This document shows, piece after piece, positions 34,611 through 44,855 of a DNA stretch of 64,000 nucleotides. How positions within the stretch are numbered: position 1 is the first letter of the stretch; every line of letters begins with the position of its first letter. The DNA comes from Microbacterium proteolyticum (GTDB lineage: Bacteria; Actinomycetota; Actinomycetes; Actinomycetales; Microbacteriaceae), in assembly GCF_030818075.1 (NCBI RefSeq), contig NZ_JAUSZZ010000001.1, forward strand, positions 1,860,001 through 1,924,000, in the 5' to 3' direction. The notes under the pieces were generated by a model, which was given only the letters and a program-made list of their open reading frames with translations, was not told the DNA's origin and searched no databases. The position numbers and the translations under genes were made by a program.

Positions 34611-35203
34611 TGTACGACGGCATCGTTCAAGACCTGATCGACGAGTTCGGGCGCCTTCCCGGGATCGGACCCAAATCGGCCCAGCGCATCGCGTTCCACA
34701 TCCTCCAGTCGCCGTCGTTCGACGTCTCGAGGCTCTCGACGCTTCTCGGTGAGATCCGCGACAAGGTGAAGTTCTGCGAGATCTGCGGCAACGTCTCCGA
34801 GCAGGAGCGCTGCTCGATCTGTCGCGACCCGCGCCGTAATCCGGCGCTGATCTGCGTCGTCGAAGACGCCAAAGACGTCGCGGCCATCGAGCGCACGCGG
34901 GAGTTCCGGGGGCTCTACCACGTCCTCGGCGGCGCGATCAGCCCGATCGCCGGCATCGGCCCCGACGACCTCCGCATCACGCAGCTGATGCAGCGTCTCG
35001 CCGACGGCACGGTGCAAGAGGTGATCCTCGCGACCAACCCCAATCTCGAGGGCGAGGCGACGGCCACGTACCTCAGTCGGCTCCTGCACACCCTCGAGAT
35101 TCGCGTCACTCGGCTGGCATCCGGGCTCCCCGTCGGCGGCGACCTCGAGTACGCCGACGAAGTCACCCTCGGCCGTGCCTTCGAGGGCCGGCGCACGCTC
35201 TGA
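34610..35203 (+). CDS. recR: Recombination mediator protein RecR
   Basis: A 197-residue protein that works with RecF/RecO in RecA loading at gaps. The helix-hairpin-helix ([17 protein letters not shown], about 15-31), the four-cysteine zinc finger (CEIC and CSIC, about 56-71), the Toprim domain ([26 protein letters not shown]) and the C-terminal segment ATYLSRLL are all present. ATG 34610 overlaps the dnaX stop by one base (TGATG). The small YbaB gene often found between dnaX and recR is absent. Confidence 0.97.
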   Translation: MYDGIVQDLIDEFGRLPGIGPKSAQRIAFHILQSPSFDVSRLSTLLGEIRDKVKFCEICGNVSEQERCSICRDPRRNPALICVVEDAKDVAAIERTREFRGLYHVLGGAISPIAGIGPDDLRITQLMQRLADGTVQEVILATNPNLEGEATATYLSRLLHTLEIRVTRLASGLPVGGDLEYADEVTLGRAFEGRRTL

Positions 35204-35328
35204 CCGACGCCCCCGGTGGCGCACCCGGCTCGTTGTGCGAGAACCGCCGACGTGTCCTGCCGTTGTGCACACCCGGCTCCGGGTCGACGCCGCCGCCCTG
35301 TCGTCGAAGAGCCCGCGAGGCGAACCGA

Positions 35329-35468
35329 CCCGCGCCCGCCACTCCCGCGCCCGCTACCCGCGCCCGCTACCCCCGCACCCGCCACCCCCGCGTCTGCGCG
35401 CGCTACCCGCGCCCGCGCGCGCCACCCCGCCCCCCGCGCCCGCTACCCCCGCGCCCGCGCCCGCACGC
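35329..35468. repeat. C-rich degenerate tandem repeat
   Basis: A strand-asymmetric run built from a 14-15 bp unit like CGCGCCCGCTACCCC, with GCTACC and GCCACC variants alternating. It fills most of the gap between recR and the convergent exporter gene and continues into the exporter's last codons, which encode the RVRARARG tail. The remaining bases 35204-35328 hold no gene. Confidence 0.8.
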
Positions 35469-36843
35469 GGGTCACGCTGGACAGGGTCGCGCGCACGGGC
35501 TGGCCGAGGTAGATGCCCAGCGACGCGCCGACCGCGAGGGCGATGCCGATGGTCGCGGCACCGGCCAGGGTCGTCACACCCGTCATCAGCACCGCCGCGT
35601 CCTCGCCGGACTCGACCACCCCGAGCAGTCCCCGGAACACCGCCGCGCCCGGCACCAGCGGCAGGATGGCCGCGGTCGTGATCGCGACGGACGGCACGTG
35701 CAGACGGTAGGCCACGACGATGCCGGCGAAGCTGCCGATGAACGCGCCCACCCCGCTCGCGGCGGCGACCTCGAAGCCGATCGCCGTGGCGCCGACGTAC
35801 CCCGCCCAGGCGACCAGGCTCAGCGCCGCGCTGACGAAGACGATGCGCCCGCCCGCGCCGTTGTAGACCGCCACCGCGATCGCGATGACCGCCGCGCCGA
35901 CGAACTGCAGCGTGAGCGGGCCGAGCGGCAGGGCGTTCGACGGCGGCGACATGCCGAGCCCCATCACGCGCACGGTCTCGAGCCCGGCGAGGATGCCGAG
36001 CACCACGCCGAGGGTCTGCGTCGTGAGCTCGAGGATGCGACCGGTCGCGGTGAGGGCGAACCCGTCGATGGCATCCTGCGCCGCACCCACCACCGTGAGG
36101 CCGGCGAGCATGAGGACGATCCCGGATGCCACGATTACCGACGGCCGGATGTCACCGGCCGCATCGACGCCGGTGTAGCGCAGCAGCGGCGAGAGCGCGG
36201 CGAACACGGTCAGGACGAAGCCGCCGGCGATCTGGGCGAAGAAGTACGGCACGCGTGCCCGGGCCATCGCGTGCTGAGTGGTCGCCGCCAGCGCCGCCGC
36301 GACGAACGACAGCATCAGCGCCAGCCAGTTCGCCCCGAACATGATCGCGACGCCCGCGGCCAACGACGCCTGCGACGCCACGACGATGGCGGGGCGGTAC
36401 CGGAACGGCAGGCGGCGGATGGCCCGGCAGCGCGCGACGGCGTCGTCGAGGGCGAGCCCGTCGCGGATCTCCACGACGAGCGCCTGCAGGTTCTGCAGCT
36501 TGGCGTGATCGGGGACCGACCCGCGCACCACCCGCAGCAGCGTGGTCGGATTGCTCGCCCCCGGGCGGCTGTGCGCCACGGTGATGGAGTTGTAGGTGAC
36601 GTCGACGTGCACCGGGTCGAGCCCGTACGACTCGCACACCCGCACGATCGTGAGTGTGACCTCGTTCGCCGGCGCGCCCACGACGAGCATGGTCTCGCCG
36701 ATGCGGATGGCGAGGTCGAGCACGCGCGTGGCGAACGCCTCGTCGACGACCGGAAGGAGGGTCGTATCGAGGGAGGCCGCGTCGGCAGCGGAATGGGTGA
36801 GGCGACGAAGCGAAGACAGCCAGTGGCCGGGGGTGAGCGGCAT
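35443..36843 (-). CDS. Threonine/serine exporter family protein (ThrE-like)
   Basis: A 466-residue membrane protein. The N-terminal half is a ThrE/YjjP domain (soluble segment with [21 protein letters not shown] at about 48-68, then helices from about 150), and the C-terminal half is the YjjB-like set of helices, ten in all. In Corynebacterium glutamicum ThrE exports threonine and serine. It is divergent from lysC, the first enzyme of the aspartate family pathway that makes threonine, which fits. Its C terminus lies in a C-rich repeat, so its length may vary between strains. Confidence 0.88.
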   Translation of the reverse strand: MPLTPGHWLSSLRRLTHSAADAASLDTTLLPVVDEAFATRVLDLAIRIGETMLVVGAPANEVTLTIVRVCESYGLDPVHVDVTYNSITVAHSRPGASNPTTLLRVVRGSVPDHAKLQNLQALVVEIRDGLALDDAVARCRAIRRLPFRYRPAIVVASQASLAAGVAIMFGANWLALMLSFVAAALAATTQHAMARARVPYFFAQIAGGFVLTVFAALSPLLRYTGVDAAGDIRPSVIVASGIVLMLAGLTVVGAAQDAIDGFALTATGRILELTTQTLGVVLGILAGLETVRVMGLGMSPPSNALPLGPLTLQFVGAAVIAIAVAVYNGAGGRIVFVSAALSLVAWAGYVGATAIGFEVAAASGVGAFIGSFAGIVVAYRLHVPSVAITTAAILPLVPGAAVFRGLLGVVESGEDAAVLMTGVTTLAGAATIGIALAVGASLGIYLGQPVRATLSSVTRVRARARG

Positions 36844-36952
36844 CGGAACGCTCCAGGGGGGAGGGGGTGGAACCCGACGATCCTATCCGCGGCCGCCGAC
36901 GTGACCGCCCGGGCGCCCTCGCCGCATGGCGGAGCGGGTATACGCGCGCGAC

Positions 36953-36958
36953 TAGGAT
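36953..36958 (+). promoter_or_regulatory. -10 box upstream of lysC
   Basis: TAGGAT about 70 bp before the lysC ATG; it predicts a leader of about 60 nt. I saw no riboswitch-like fold or leader peptide in it. Confidence 0.5.
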
Positions 36959-37028
36959 GTCCCCTTGGGCGCGGCACGAGCGCCGGCGTCGTCACATCCC
37001 GACGCACGACCCTCCGGGAGTTCTCCTC

Positions 37029-38315
37029 ATGGCTCTGATCGTCCAGAAGTACGGCGGTTCGTCCGTCGCCGACGCCGAGAGCATCAAGCGCGTCGCCAAG
37101 CGCATCGTCGACACGCGTCGGGCCGGCCACGAGGTCGTCGTCGCCGTCAGCGCGATGGGCGACACCACCGACGAGCTGCTCGACCTCGCGGCGCAGGTCG
37201 CCCCGATTCCCGCGCCGCGCGAGCTCGACATGCTGCTGTCGAGTGGCGAGCGCATCTCGATGGCGCTGCTCGCGATGGCGATCCATTCGATGGGCTTCGA
37301 GGCCCGTTCGTTCACCGGCAGCCAGGCGGGCATGATCACGGATGCCACGCACGGCGCCGCCCGCATCGTCGACGTCACCCCCGTGCGCCTGCGCGAAGCC
37401 CTCGACGAGGGGGCGATCGTCATCGTCGCCGGCTTCCAGGGGTTCAACCGCGACACCCGCGACATCACGACCCTCGGCCGCGGCGGCTCCGACACCACGG
37501 CCGTCGCGCTCGCCGCGGCGCTGAAGGCCGACGTGTGCGAGATCTACAGCGATGTCGACGGCATCTTCACCGCCGACCCCCGCGTGGTGCCCCTGGCCCG
37601 CAAGCTCGACCGCGTCGGCAGCGAGGAGATGCTCGAGCTCGCGGCCAACGGCGCCAAGGTGCTCTACATCCGCGCCGTCGAATACGCCCGTCGTCACGGC
37701 GTGCTCATTCACGCGCGATCCACGTTCAGCTCGGGCGAGGGCACCTGGGTGCTCGACGCCTCCAAGACCTCACCGTTCGTCCCCGAGGGAGCCACCATGG
37801 AAGAGCCCATCGTCGCCGGCGTCGCCACCGACCTCAGCCAGGCGAAGATCACCGTCATCGGCGTGCCCGACGTCCCCGGCAAGGCGGCCGACATCTTCAA
37901 GATCGTCGCCAAGTCGGGCGCGAACGTCGACATGATCGTGCAGAACGTCTCCGCCGCCGCCACCGGCCGCACCGACATCTCGTTCACCCTGCCCAAGACC
38001 GATGCCGCGACGGCGCTGCGCGCCCTCGCCGCCGAGCAGTCCGAGGTCGGCTTCGAGAGCCTCGTGCACGACGACCAGATCGGCAAGCTGTCGGTCGTCG
38101 GTGCGGGCATGCGCACGCACTCGGGCGTCTCGGCCACCCTCTTCGAGGCCCTCAGCATGGCGGGGGTCAACATCGAGATGATCTCGACGTCCGAGATCCG
38201 CATCTCCGTCGTCGTGCGCGGTGTCGACCTCGCCGAGGCCGCCCGTCTCGTGCACACCGCCTACGGTCTCGACGGCGAGGGCGAAGCCACCGTACACGCC
38301 GGCACCGGTCGCTGA
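37029..38315 (+). CDS. lysC: Aspartate kinase, alpha subunit
   Basis: A 428-residue enzyme that phosphorylates aspartate, the first step to lysine, threonine and methionine. The kinase domain begins [18 protein letters not shown] and includes [18 protein letters not shown] (about 146-163); two ACT domains follow from about residue 265, the site of feedback inhibition. ATG 37029 is chosen over upstream in-frame starts because CGGGAG precedes it at 37014-37020 and the protein starts as in the family. The gene also contains an internal start for the beta subunit (37797). asd follows after 211 bp. Confidence 0.97.
   Translation: MALIVQKYGGSSVADAESIKRVAKRIVDTRRAGHEVVVAVSAMGDTTDELLDLAAQVAPIPAPRELDMLLSSGERISMALLAMAIHSMGFEARSFTGSQAGMITDATHGAARIVDVTPVRLREALDEGAIVIVAGFQGFNRDTRDITTLGRGGSDTTAVALAAALKADVCEIYSDVDGIFTADPRVVPLARKLDRVGSEEMLELAANGAKVLYIRAVEYARRHGVLIHARSTFSSGEGTWVLDASKTSPFVPEGATMEEPIVAGVATDLSQAKITVIGVPDVPGKAADIFKIVAKSGANVDMIVQNVSAAATGRTDISFTLPKTDAATALRALAAEQSEVGFESLVHDDQIGKLSVVGAGMRTHSGVSATLFEALSMAGVNIEMISTSEIRISVVVRGVDLAEAARLVHTAYGLDGEGEATVHAGTGR
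37797..38315 (+). CDS. lysC: Aspartate kinase, beta subunit (internal in-frame start)
   Basis: Within lysC an ATG at 37797 is preceded by GAGGGA at 37785-37790, 6 nt away. The 172-residue product begins [19 protein letters not shown] and consists of the two regulatory ACT domains. Corynebacterium and Bacillus aspartokinases are known alpha2beta2 enzymes with the beta subunit made from just such an internal start, at the same place. The sequence supports it; expression here is inferred. Confidence 0.8.
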   Translation: MEEPIVAGVATDLSQAKITVIGVPDVPGKAADIFKIVAKSGANVDMIVQNVSAAATGRTDISFTLPKTDAATALRALAAEQSEVGFESLVHDDQIGKLSVVGAGMRTHSGVSATLFEALSMAGVNIEMISTSEIRISVVVRGVDLAEAARLVHTAYGLDGEGEATVHAGTGR

Positions 38316-38448
38316 CGCCGCTGCGCCCGCCGCAGCCGTGCGGAACTCCTGAGTCTCCGCCGCGGCACCGGCCCGCACCCGCGTGATCCCGCCAATTCCC
38401 GGCGCATCCCGGTCGATTTCTCCGGAGTTCGGCCCGCTCGCGGCATGA

Positions 38449-39597
<1,149 letters not shown>

Positions 39598-39631
39598 ACT
39601 CATCGGCATCCGGATGCCGCTGGGCCGGGGT

Positions 39632-39672
39632 TGTCTCGACATCGAAGGGACAGATCTCTTGATGTCGAGACA
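39632..39672. promoter_or_regulatory. Paired dyad operator over the mqo promoter
   Basis: TGTCTCGACATC (39632-39643) and its exact reverse complement GATGTCGAGACA (39661-39672) flank 17 bp. Each arm is also half of a smaller dyad of the form TCTyGA-2-TCrAGA: TCTCGACATCGAAG at 39635 and TCTTGATGTCGAGA at 39657. The right half covers the -35 region for the TAGAAT box at 39689. This looks like two operator copies controlling mqo; the regulator is not in the window. Confidence 0.7.
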
Positions 39673-39688
39673 CCTCACGGCTCGCACC

Positions 39689-39694
39689 TAGAAT
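39689..39694 (+). promoter_or_regulatory. -10 box of a leaderless promoter for mqo
   Basis: TAGAAT ends 6 nt before the GTG at 39701. The operator's right half occupies the -35 position. Confidence 0.7.
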
Positions 39695-39700
39695 CGTCGG

Positions 39701-41173
39701 GTGACTGAAAACGTCGATGTTCTCCTCATCGGTGGCGGCATCATGTCCGCCACGCTCGGCACTCTGCTGAAGGACCTGCAGCCCGATCTCAAGATCGCCG
39801 TGCTGGAACGCCTGAGCGATGTCGCGCAGGAGAGCTCGAACGCCTGGAACAACGCCGGGACCGGCCACGCCGCCCTCTGCGAGCTCAACTACATGCCCGA
39901 GGGCAAGGACGGCTCGATGGACCCGTCCAAGGCCGTGGCCATCAACGAGCAGTTCCAGCAGAGCCGGCAGTTGTGGGCGACGCTCGTCGCCGAGGGTGTG
40001 CTCGACGAGCCGTCGACCTTCATCAACGCCACTCCGCACATGACCTTCGTGCGCGGCGAGAAGGATGTCGCCTACCTCCGCAAGCGGTACGAGGTGCTCA
40101 AGCAGCAGCCGCTGTTCGCCGGCATCGAGTACAGCGAAGACTCGCGCGTCATCAACCAGTGGGCGCCGCTGCTCATGCAGAAGCGTCGGAAGGGCGAGCC
40201 CTTCGCCGCCACGCGGGTGCCCGCCGGCACCGATGTCGATTTCGGATCCCTCACGCGCCAGCTGTTCGCCGATCTGCGCGAGAAGGGCGTCGACGTGGCG
40301 ACGAACCACGACGTCAAGAAGCTCAAAAAGCAGAAGGACGGGTCGTGGGAGGTCTCGTACCGCCACGTCATCGGCGGCACGCCCGGAACGATCAACGCGA
40401 AGTTCGTCTTCGTCGGTGCGGGCGGCTGGGCCCTCAAGCTCCTGCAGCGTTCCGGCATCCCCGAGATCAAGGGGTACGGGGTCTTCCCCATCGGCGGGCA
40501 GTGGCTCAAGACATCCAACCCCGACATCGTGGCCAAGCACCGGGCCAAGGTGTATTCGCAGGCCTCGGTGGGCGCGCCGCCCATGTCCGTGCCGCACCTC
40601 GACACCCGCGTCGTCGACGGCGAGACGTCGCTGCTGTTCGGCCCGTTCGCCACCTTCAGCCCGAAGTTCTTGAAGAACGGCTCGATGCTCGACATCGTCA
40701 CCCAGGTGCGGCCGCACAACATCCTGCCGATGCTGAAGGTCGCCATCGACAACCCGAGCCTCATCAAGTACCTCGTCGGCGAGCTGCTCAAGACCCACGC
40801 CAAGAAGGTCGACAGCCTCCGCGTGTTCATGCCGACCGCGAAGGACGAGGACTGGGAGCTCCTCGATGCCGGTCAACGCGCCCAGGTGATGAAGCGCGAC
40901 AAGGACAAGGGCGGGGTGCTGCAGTTCGGCACCGAGGTGATCACGTCCGAAGATCGCTCGATCGCGGGCTTGCTCGGGGCGTCGCCGGGTGCGTCGACCG
41001 CCGTGTCGATCATGCTCGGCCTCATCAAGACCTGTTTCCCCGACCGGATGCCGGCATGGGAGCCGCGTCTGCGGGAGCTCATCCCCAGCTACGGCGAGAC
41101 GCTGAACACGCGTCCCGAGGTCGCGCGCAAAGAGCTGGACGTGACGGCTCAGGCGCTCAAGATCAACGCCTGA
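39701..41173 (+). CDS. mqo: Malate:quinone oxidoreductase
   Basis: A 490-residue FAD enzyme at the inner face of the membrane that oxidises malate to oxaloacetate and passes electrons to quinone. The dinucleotide motif VLLIGGGIMSATLGTLL is at residues 5-21, NAGTGHAALCELNY near 48 and the C-terminal GASPGASTAVSIMLGLI near 427. Length and motifs match the family. The GTG start is leaderless in appearance and lies under a double dyad operator. Thymidine kinase follows after 7 bp and may share the transcript. Confidence 0.97.
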   Translation: MTENVDVLLIGGGIMSATLGTLLKDLQPDLKIAVLERLSDVAQESSNAWNNAGTGHAALCELNYMPEGKDGSMDPSKAVAINEQFQQSRQLWATLVAEGVLDEPSTFINATPHMTFVRGEKDVAYLRKRYEVLKQQPLFAGIEYSEDSRVINQWAPLLMQKRRKGEPFAATRVPAGTDVDFGSLTRQLFADLREKGVDVATNHDVKKLKKQKDGSWEVSYRHVIGGTPGTINAKFVFVGAGGWALKLLQRSGIPEIKGYGVFPIGGQWLKTSNPDIVAKHRAKVYSQASVGAPPMSVPHLDTRVVDGETSLLFGPFATFSPKFLKNGSMLDIVTQVRPHNILPMLKVAIDNPSLIKYLVGELLKTHAKKVDSLRVFMPTAKDEDWELLDAGQRAQVMKRDKDKGGVLQFGTEVITSEDRSIAGLLGASPGASTAVSIMLGLIKTCFPDRMPAWEPRLRELIPSYGETLNTRPEVARKELDVTAQALKINA

Positions 41174-41180
41174 CACCGCT

Positions 41181-41786
41181 GTGGCGAAGCTGTACTTCCG
41201 CTACGGGGCGATGAACTCGGGCAAGTCGACGGCCCTGCTCCAGGCGGCGTACAACTACGAGGAGCGCGGGCAGCGCGTGCTGCTCGCCAAGCCCGAGATC
41301 GACACCAAGGGCGCCGATCAGATCGAGAGTCGCCTCGGGGTGTCGCGCGCAGTCGATTTCCTCGTCGGTCCCGACGACGACCTCCGCGGGGCCTTCCAGG
41401 CCGCCGCCGGACACGCGCCGGTCGCCTGCCTCCTCGTCGACGAGGCGCAGTTCTTCACGCCGGCGCAGGTCGACGACCTGCTGCGGATCGCGGTCCTCGA
41501 CGGCATCCCGGTGCTCGCCTACGGCATCCGCACCGATTTCCGCACCGAGGCCTTCCCGGGGTCGGCGCGCCTGCTCGAGATCGCGCACAGCCTCGAGGAG
41601 CTCAAGACGATCTGCCGGTGCGGTCGCAAGGCGATCTTCAATGCCCGTCTGGTGGGCGGGCGGTTCGTGTTCGACGGCGATCAGGTGGCCATCGACGAAG
41701 GCCAGGTCCAGGGCGAGGTCACGTACGAGTCCATGTGCGCCGTCTGCTACCTGCGCGAGTCCGGCGGGCGGCTCGACGGTCGCTGA
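41181..41786 (+). CDS. tdk: Thymidine kinase
   Basis: A 201-residue type II thymidine kinase of the salvage pathway. The P-loop GAMNSGKST is at residues 9-17, the Walker B-like LLVDEAQFF at about 87-95, and the zinc ligands are in CRCG (about 142) and CAVC (about 187). The lasso region with FRTEAFPGSARLLE is present. GTG 41181 is seven bases after the mqo stop; no strong ribosome site is seen, so translation may be coupled to mqo. Confidence 0.95.
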   Translation: MAKLYFRYGAMNSGKSTALLQAAYNYEERGQRVLLAKPEIDTKGADQIESRLGVSRAVDFLVGPDDDLRGAFQAAAGHAPVACLLVDEAQFFTPAQVDDLLRIAVLDGIPVLAYGIRTDFRTEAFPGSARLLEIAHSLEELKTICRCGRKAIFNARLVGGRFVFDGDQVAIDEGQVQGEVTYESMCAVCYLRESGGRLDGR

Positions 41787-41823
41787 GACCCAGGACGCCG
41801 GCCCCATCCCGCCCCGCGCCCCC

Positions 41824-42065
41824 GCGGGCGTGATCTCTGCGCCCCGCGGGCGTGACCGCCCTGCGCCCGCGCGGGCGTGACCGCTCGCCCCGCGCCCCCG
41901 CGGGCGTGATCTCTGCGCCCCGCGGGCGTGACCGCCCTGCGCCCGCGCGGGCGTGACCGCCCGCCCTGCGCCCCCGCGGGCGTGACCGCCCGCCCTGCGC
42001 CCCCGCGGGCGTGACCGCCCGCCCTGCGCCCCCGCGGGCGTGACCGCCCTGTGCCGCGCGGGCGC
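41824..42065. repeat. GC-rich tandem repeat array with 22/25/29-bp periods
   Basis: GCGGGCGTGA occurs at 41824, 41846, 41871, 41900, 41922, 41947, 41976, 42005 and 42034, with a degenerate tenth copy near 42056. The spacings are 22, 25, 29, 22, 25, 29, 29, 29, 22, so a 76-bp higher-order unit is present twice and is followed by 29-bp units. Each copy sits in CCGCGGGCGTGACCGCC-like context. It fills most of the gap 41787-42181 between tdk and galE. It is not a CRISPR: there are no unique spacers. Confidence 0.9.
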
Positions 42066-42181
42066 CACACACTGACTTGCGGCATATGTACGCACGGGAT
42101 GCGGTCCGGTGTGCATTCGGCGCACCTCAGCGACCGACCGTCCGACGATCGGAGTCGATGGGCGATGTCGGCGGTGAGCGA

Positions 42182-42187
42182 TAGCCT
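42182..42187 (+). promoter_or_regulatory. -10 box of a leaderless promoter for galE
   Basis: TAGCCT ends 6 nt before the ATG at 42194. Confidence 0.6.
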
Positions 42188-42193
42188 GGAACC

Positions 42194-43222
42194 ATGCGCG
42201 TACTCCTGGCCGGCGGTGCCGGTTACATCGGAACTCACACGGCCGTGGCCCTGCTCGAGGCCGGCCACGACGTCGTCCTCCTCGACGATCTGTCGGGGAC
42301 GCATGCCGTCGCCGCCGAGCGGGTCGAGCAGATCACCGGCAAGGCCGCACCGCTGGTGGTCGGTGACGCGACCGATGACGCCGTCGTCGCGTCGGCCTTC
42401 GACCAGTACGGCCCGATCGATGCGATCATCCACCTCGCCGCGTTCAAGGCCGTCGGCGAGTCGACGCAGAAGCCGCTGGCGTACTACTCCAACAATCTCG
42501 ACACCACTTTCGCGCTCCTGCGGGTGGGCATCGCCCACGGCATCCGTTCGTTCGTGTTCTCCAGCACCGGCACGGTCTACTCCGACCCCGCCGACCTGCC
42601 CTTCACCGAGGAGTCGACCACGAGCGTCGACCTCTCCAACGCCTACAGCAAGTCCAAGCGCATGAACGAGGTCGTGCTCGCCGACGTCGCGCGGGTGAAC
42701 CCCGAGCTCAACGTGACGGTGCTGCGCTACTTCAACCCGGTGGGCGCCCACCCGTCGGGCCTCATCGGCGAAGACCCCGCCGGCATCCCCAACAACCTGA
42801 TGCCGTACGTCTCGCGCGTGGCGATCGGTACCCTCGACGAGATCGGCGTCTTCGGCTCCGATTACGACACCCCCGACGGCACAGGTCTGCGCGACTACAT
42901 CCACGTCGTCGACCTCGCTGAGGGGCACGTGGCGGCTCTCGAGAAGGCGCAGCCCGGGCACCAGGTGTTCAACCTCGGCACCGGCCGCCCGGTGAGCGTG
43001 CTGGAGCTGGTGGCATCGTTCGAGAAGGCCGTCGGTCACGAACTGCCCAAGAAGATCCTCGACCGTCGGCCCGGGGACGTCGCCGCGACGTACTGCGACC
43101 CGGCGAAGGCGGGCGAGGTTCTCGGGTGGCGCACCCGCCTCACCATCGACGACGCGTGCCGCGACTACTGGAACTGGCAGACCACCAACCCCGCCGGCTA
43201 CGCCACGACCATCGACGCCTGA
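42194..43222 (+). CDS. galE: UDP-glucose 4-epimerase
   Basis: A 342-residue short-chain dehydrogenase-type epimerase that interconverts UDP-glucose and UDP-galactose. The NAD loop AGGAGYIGTHTAVALLEAGH is at residues 6-25, the catalytic Ser/Thr region is SSTGTVYSDP and the YxxxK motif is YSKSK (about 152-156). NPVGAHPSG and LGTGRPVSVLELV complete the fold. No ribosome site precedes ATG 42194, in keeping with a leaderless transcript. Confidence 0.95.
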   Translation: MRVLLAGGAGYIGTHTAVALLEAGHDVVLLDDLSGTHAVAAERVEQITGKAAPLVVGDATDDAVVASAFDQYGPIDAIIHLAAFKAVGESTQKPLAYYSNNLDTTFALLRVGIAHGIRSFVFSSTGTVYSDPADLPFTEESTTSVDLSNAYSKSKRMNEVVLADVARVNPELNVTVLRYFNPVGAHPSGLIGEDPAGIPNNLMPYVSRVAIGTLDEIGVFGSDYDTPDGTGLRDYIHVVDLAEGHVAALEKAQPGHQVFNLGTGRPVSVLELVASFEKAVGHELPKKILDRRPGDVAATYCDPAKAGEVLGWRTRLTIDDACRDYWNWQTTNPAGYATTIDA

Positions 43223-43285
43223 GCGTCCGCACGTAGGGTGGTGTTGTCCGGTCACGCCGCGGCCGGGCCGGGAACGGGGGAGGAC

Positions 43286-44023
43286 ATGGCCGTCACGGCA
43301 CCGCGTGCGTGGCAGGTCGTTCTCGAGCGCATCGAGAATGATCTCCGCGACGGACGGCTCAGCCCCGGCGATCGCCTGACGCCCGAGCGCGAACTGGCGA
43401 CGCAGCTGGGCGTGGGACGCTCCAGCGTGCGCGAAGCCGTGCGCGTGCTGGAGGTTCTCGGGGTGGTGCGCACCGCGACCGGCTCGGGGCCGACGGCCGG
43501 GGCCATGATCGTCACCACGCCGCGGGGAGGCCTCGCCGCCTTCCTCCGTCTCCAGGTGGCGGCGAACGGGTTTCCGCTCGCCGACGTCGTGCGCACCCGC
43601 ATCGTGCTCGAGTGCGACGTCGCCGAACGTCTGGCGCAGACGGATGCCGATCTCTCCGGGGTGCACGAGATGCTCGCGGCGATGGATGCCGACGACCTCA
43701 GCCCCGCCGAGTTCCTCGCCCTCGACGCGCGCTTCCACCAGGCGCTCGCCGAGGTGTCGGGCAACGCGGTCGTCTCGGCGATGATGGCCGGGCTGCGCAG
43801 CTCCATCGAGGAGTACACGTCGGCCGGCGCCGCCGGTCTCGACGCGTGGCCCCGGATCGTCGAGCGGCTGCGTCGCGAGCACCGTCACATCGTCGACGCG
43901 GTGTCGCGCGGGGAGCCCGACGAAGCGAGAGAGGCCGTGCGCGCCCACATCACCGACTACTACACGGACGTGTCCGAGGCTCGGCGCGCCGATACCGAGT
44001 CCTCCACGTCCCCCACGCCCTGA
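43286..44023 (+). CDS. GntR-family regulator, FadR subfamily
   Basis: A 245-residue regulator with an N-terminal GntR winged helix (GRLSPGDRLTPERELATQLGVGRSSVREAVRVLEVLG at about 21-56, quoted here in part as PERELATQLGVGRSSVREAV) and a C-terminal FCD ligand-binding domain. ATG 43286 has GGGGGAGGA 2-10 nt upstream; in-frame GTG 43238, GTG 43241 and TTG 43244 lie closer to a TAGGGT hexamer and cannot be ruled out. It is followed 10 bp later by a siderophore-interacting protein, an unusual pairing, since FCD regulators normally sense organic acids. Confidence 0.9.
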   Translation: MAVTAPRAWQVVLERIENDLRDGRLSPGDRLTPERELATQLGVGRSSVREAVRVLEVLGVVRTATGSGPTAGAMIVTTPRGGLAAFLRLQVAANGFPLADVVRTRIVLECDVAERLAQTDADLSGVHEMLAAMDADDLSPAEFLALDARFHQALAEVSGNAVVSAMMAGLRSSIEEYTSAGAAGLDAWPRIVERLRREHRHIVDAVSRGEPDEAREAVRAHITDYYTDVSEARRADTESSTSPTP

Positions 44024-44033
44024 GGAGCATTCC

Positions 44034-44855
44034 GTGACCGATCGACCGGTGCGTCCCCCGCGACCCCAACACGTGCTGCACGTCGTCGCGACGGAGCGGC
44101 TGAGTCCGCACCTCGTCCGCATCCGCGCACGCGGAGACGATCTCGCCGCCTTCCGGGAAAGCCCCTACACCGACAAGTACGTGAAGATCACGTTCACGAA
44201 GCCGGAGCTCGGGCTCGAGCCGCCCTACGACCTCGCGGTGCTTCGTCAGACCCTCCGCCCCGAAGACCTTCCGGTGACACGCACGTACACGGTGCGAGCC
44301 GTCGATGGCGACGAGCTCGCGATCGACTTCGTCGTGCACGGTGACGATGGGCTCGCAGGGCCCTGGGCTGCGCGTGCGCGGGTCGGCGATCGTCTGGTCG
44401 TGTCGTCGCCCGGGGGAGCCTACGCGCCCGACCCGGCCGCCGCATGGCACCTGTTCGTCGGCGACGAGTCGGCGATCCCGGCCATCGCGGCCTCATTGGA
44501 GTCGCTGGCCCCGGATGCCGTGGGCGCGGCCTTCCTGGAGGTGCAGAACGCGGGGGAGCAGCTCGCGCTCTCCGCCCCGGCGGGGATCGAGATCGTCTGG
44601 GTGCACCGCGGCGCGGCCGATGCCGGTGCGACACCGGTACTGGCCGAGGCGGTGGCCGCGTGGCATCCGCTCGACGGACGCGGACAGGTCTTCGCCCATG
44701 GAGAGCGCGAGAGTATGAAGGCGCTGCGCGACATCGTGTTCACCCGATGGGGACTGGCGCGAGACCAGGTCTCCCTCTCGGGCTACTGGGCGTACGGCCG
44801 CACGGAGGACCGCTTCCAGGCCGAGAAACGCGAGCCGATCGGCCAGATCATCTGA
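44034..44855 (+). CDS. Siderophore-interacting protein (FAD-binding)
   Basis: A 273-residue flavoprotein of the SIP family, which reduces ferric siderophores in the cytoplasm to release iron. The FAD-binding domain has TRTYTVRAVDGDELAIDFVVHGDDG (partly quoted as TRTYTVRAVDGDELAIDF) near residue 80 and GPWAARARVGDRLVVSSPGG near 104. The C-terminal NAD(P)H domain contains HLFVGDESAIPAIAASLE and ends with SLSGYWAYGRTEDRFQAEK. GTG 44034 has GAGGAG 6 nt upstream. I saw no iron-box-like operator nearby; control may come through the preceding GntR gene. Confidence 0.93.
   Translation: MTDRPVRPPRPQHVLHVVATERLSPHLVRIRARGDDLAAFRESPYTDKYVKITFTKPELGLEPPYDLAVLRQTLRPEDLPVTRTYTVRAVDGDELAIDFVVHGDDGLAGPWAARARVGDRLVVSSPGGAYAPDPAAAWHLFVGDESAIPAIAASLESLAPDAVGAAFLEVQNAGEQLALSAPAGIEIVWVHRGAADAGATPVLAEAVAAWHPLDGRGQVFAHGERESMKALRDIVFTRWGLARDQVSLSGYWAYGRTEDRFQAEKREPIGQII

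Noticed and set aside
36867..37028. Longer N terminus for aspartate kinase
   Set aside because: The extension is upstream of a good ribosome site and overlaps the promoter region; conserved sequence begins at ATG 37029.
36959..37028. Riboswitch or leader peptide before lysC
   Set aside because: The leader is only about 60 nt and shows no lysine-riboswitch elements.
41812..42060. Gly/Arg-rich protein encoded by the GC array
   Set aside because: All frames stay open because the repeat lacks stops; there is no start signal or non-repeat domain.
41824..42065. Possible CRISPR array
   Set aside because: The repeats are spaced by 22-29 bp with no unique spacers, and no cas genes are present.
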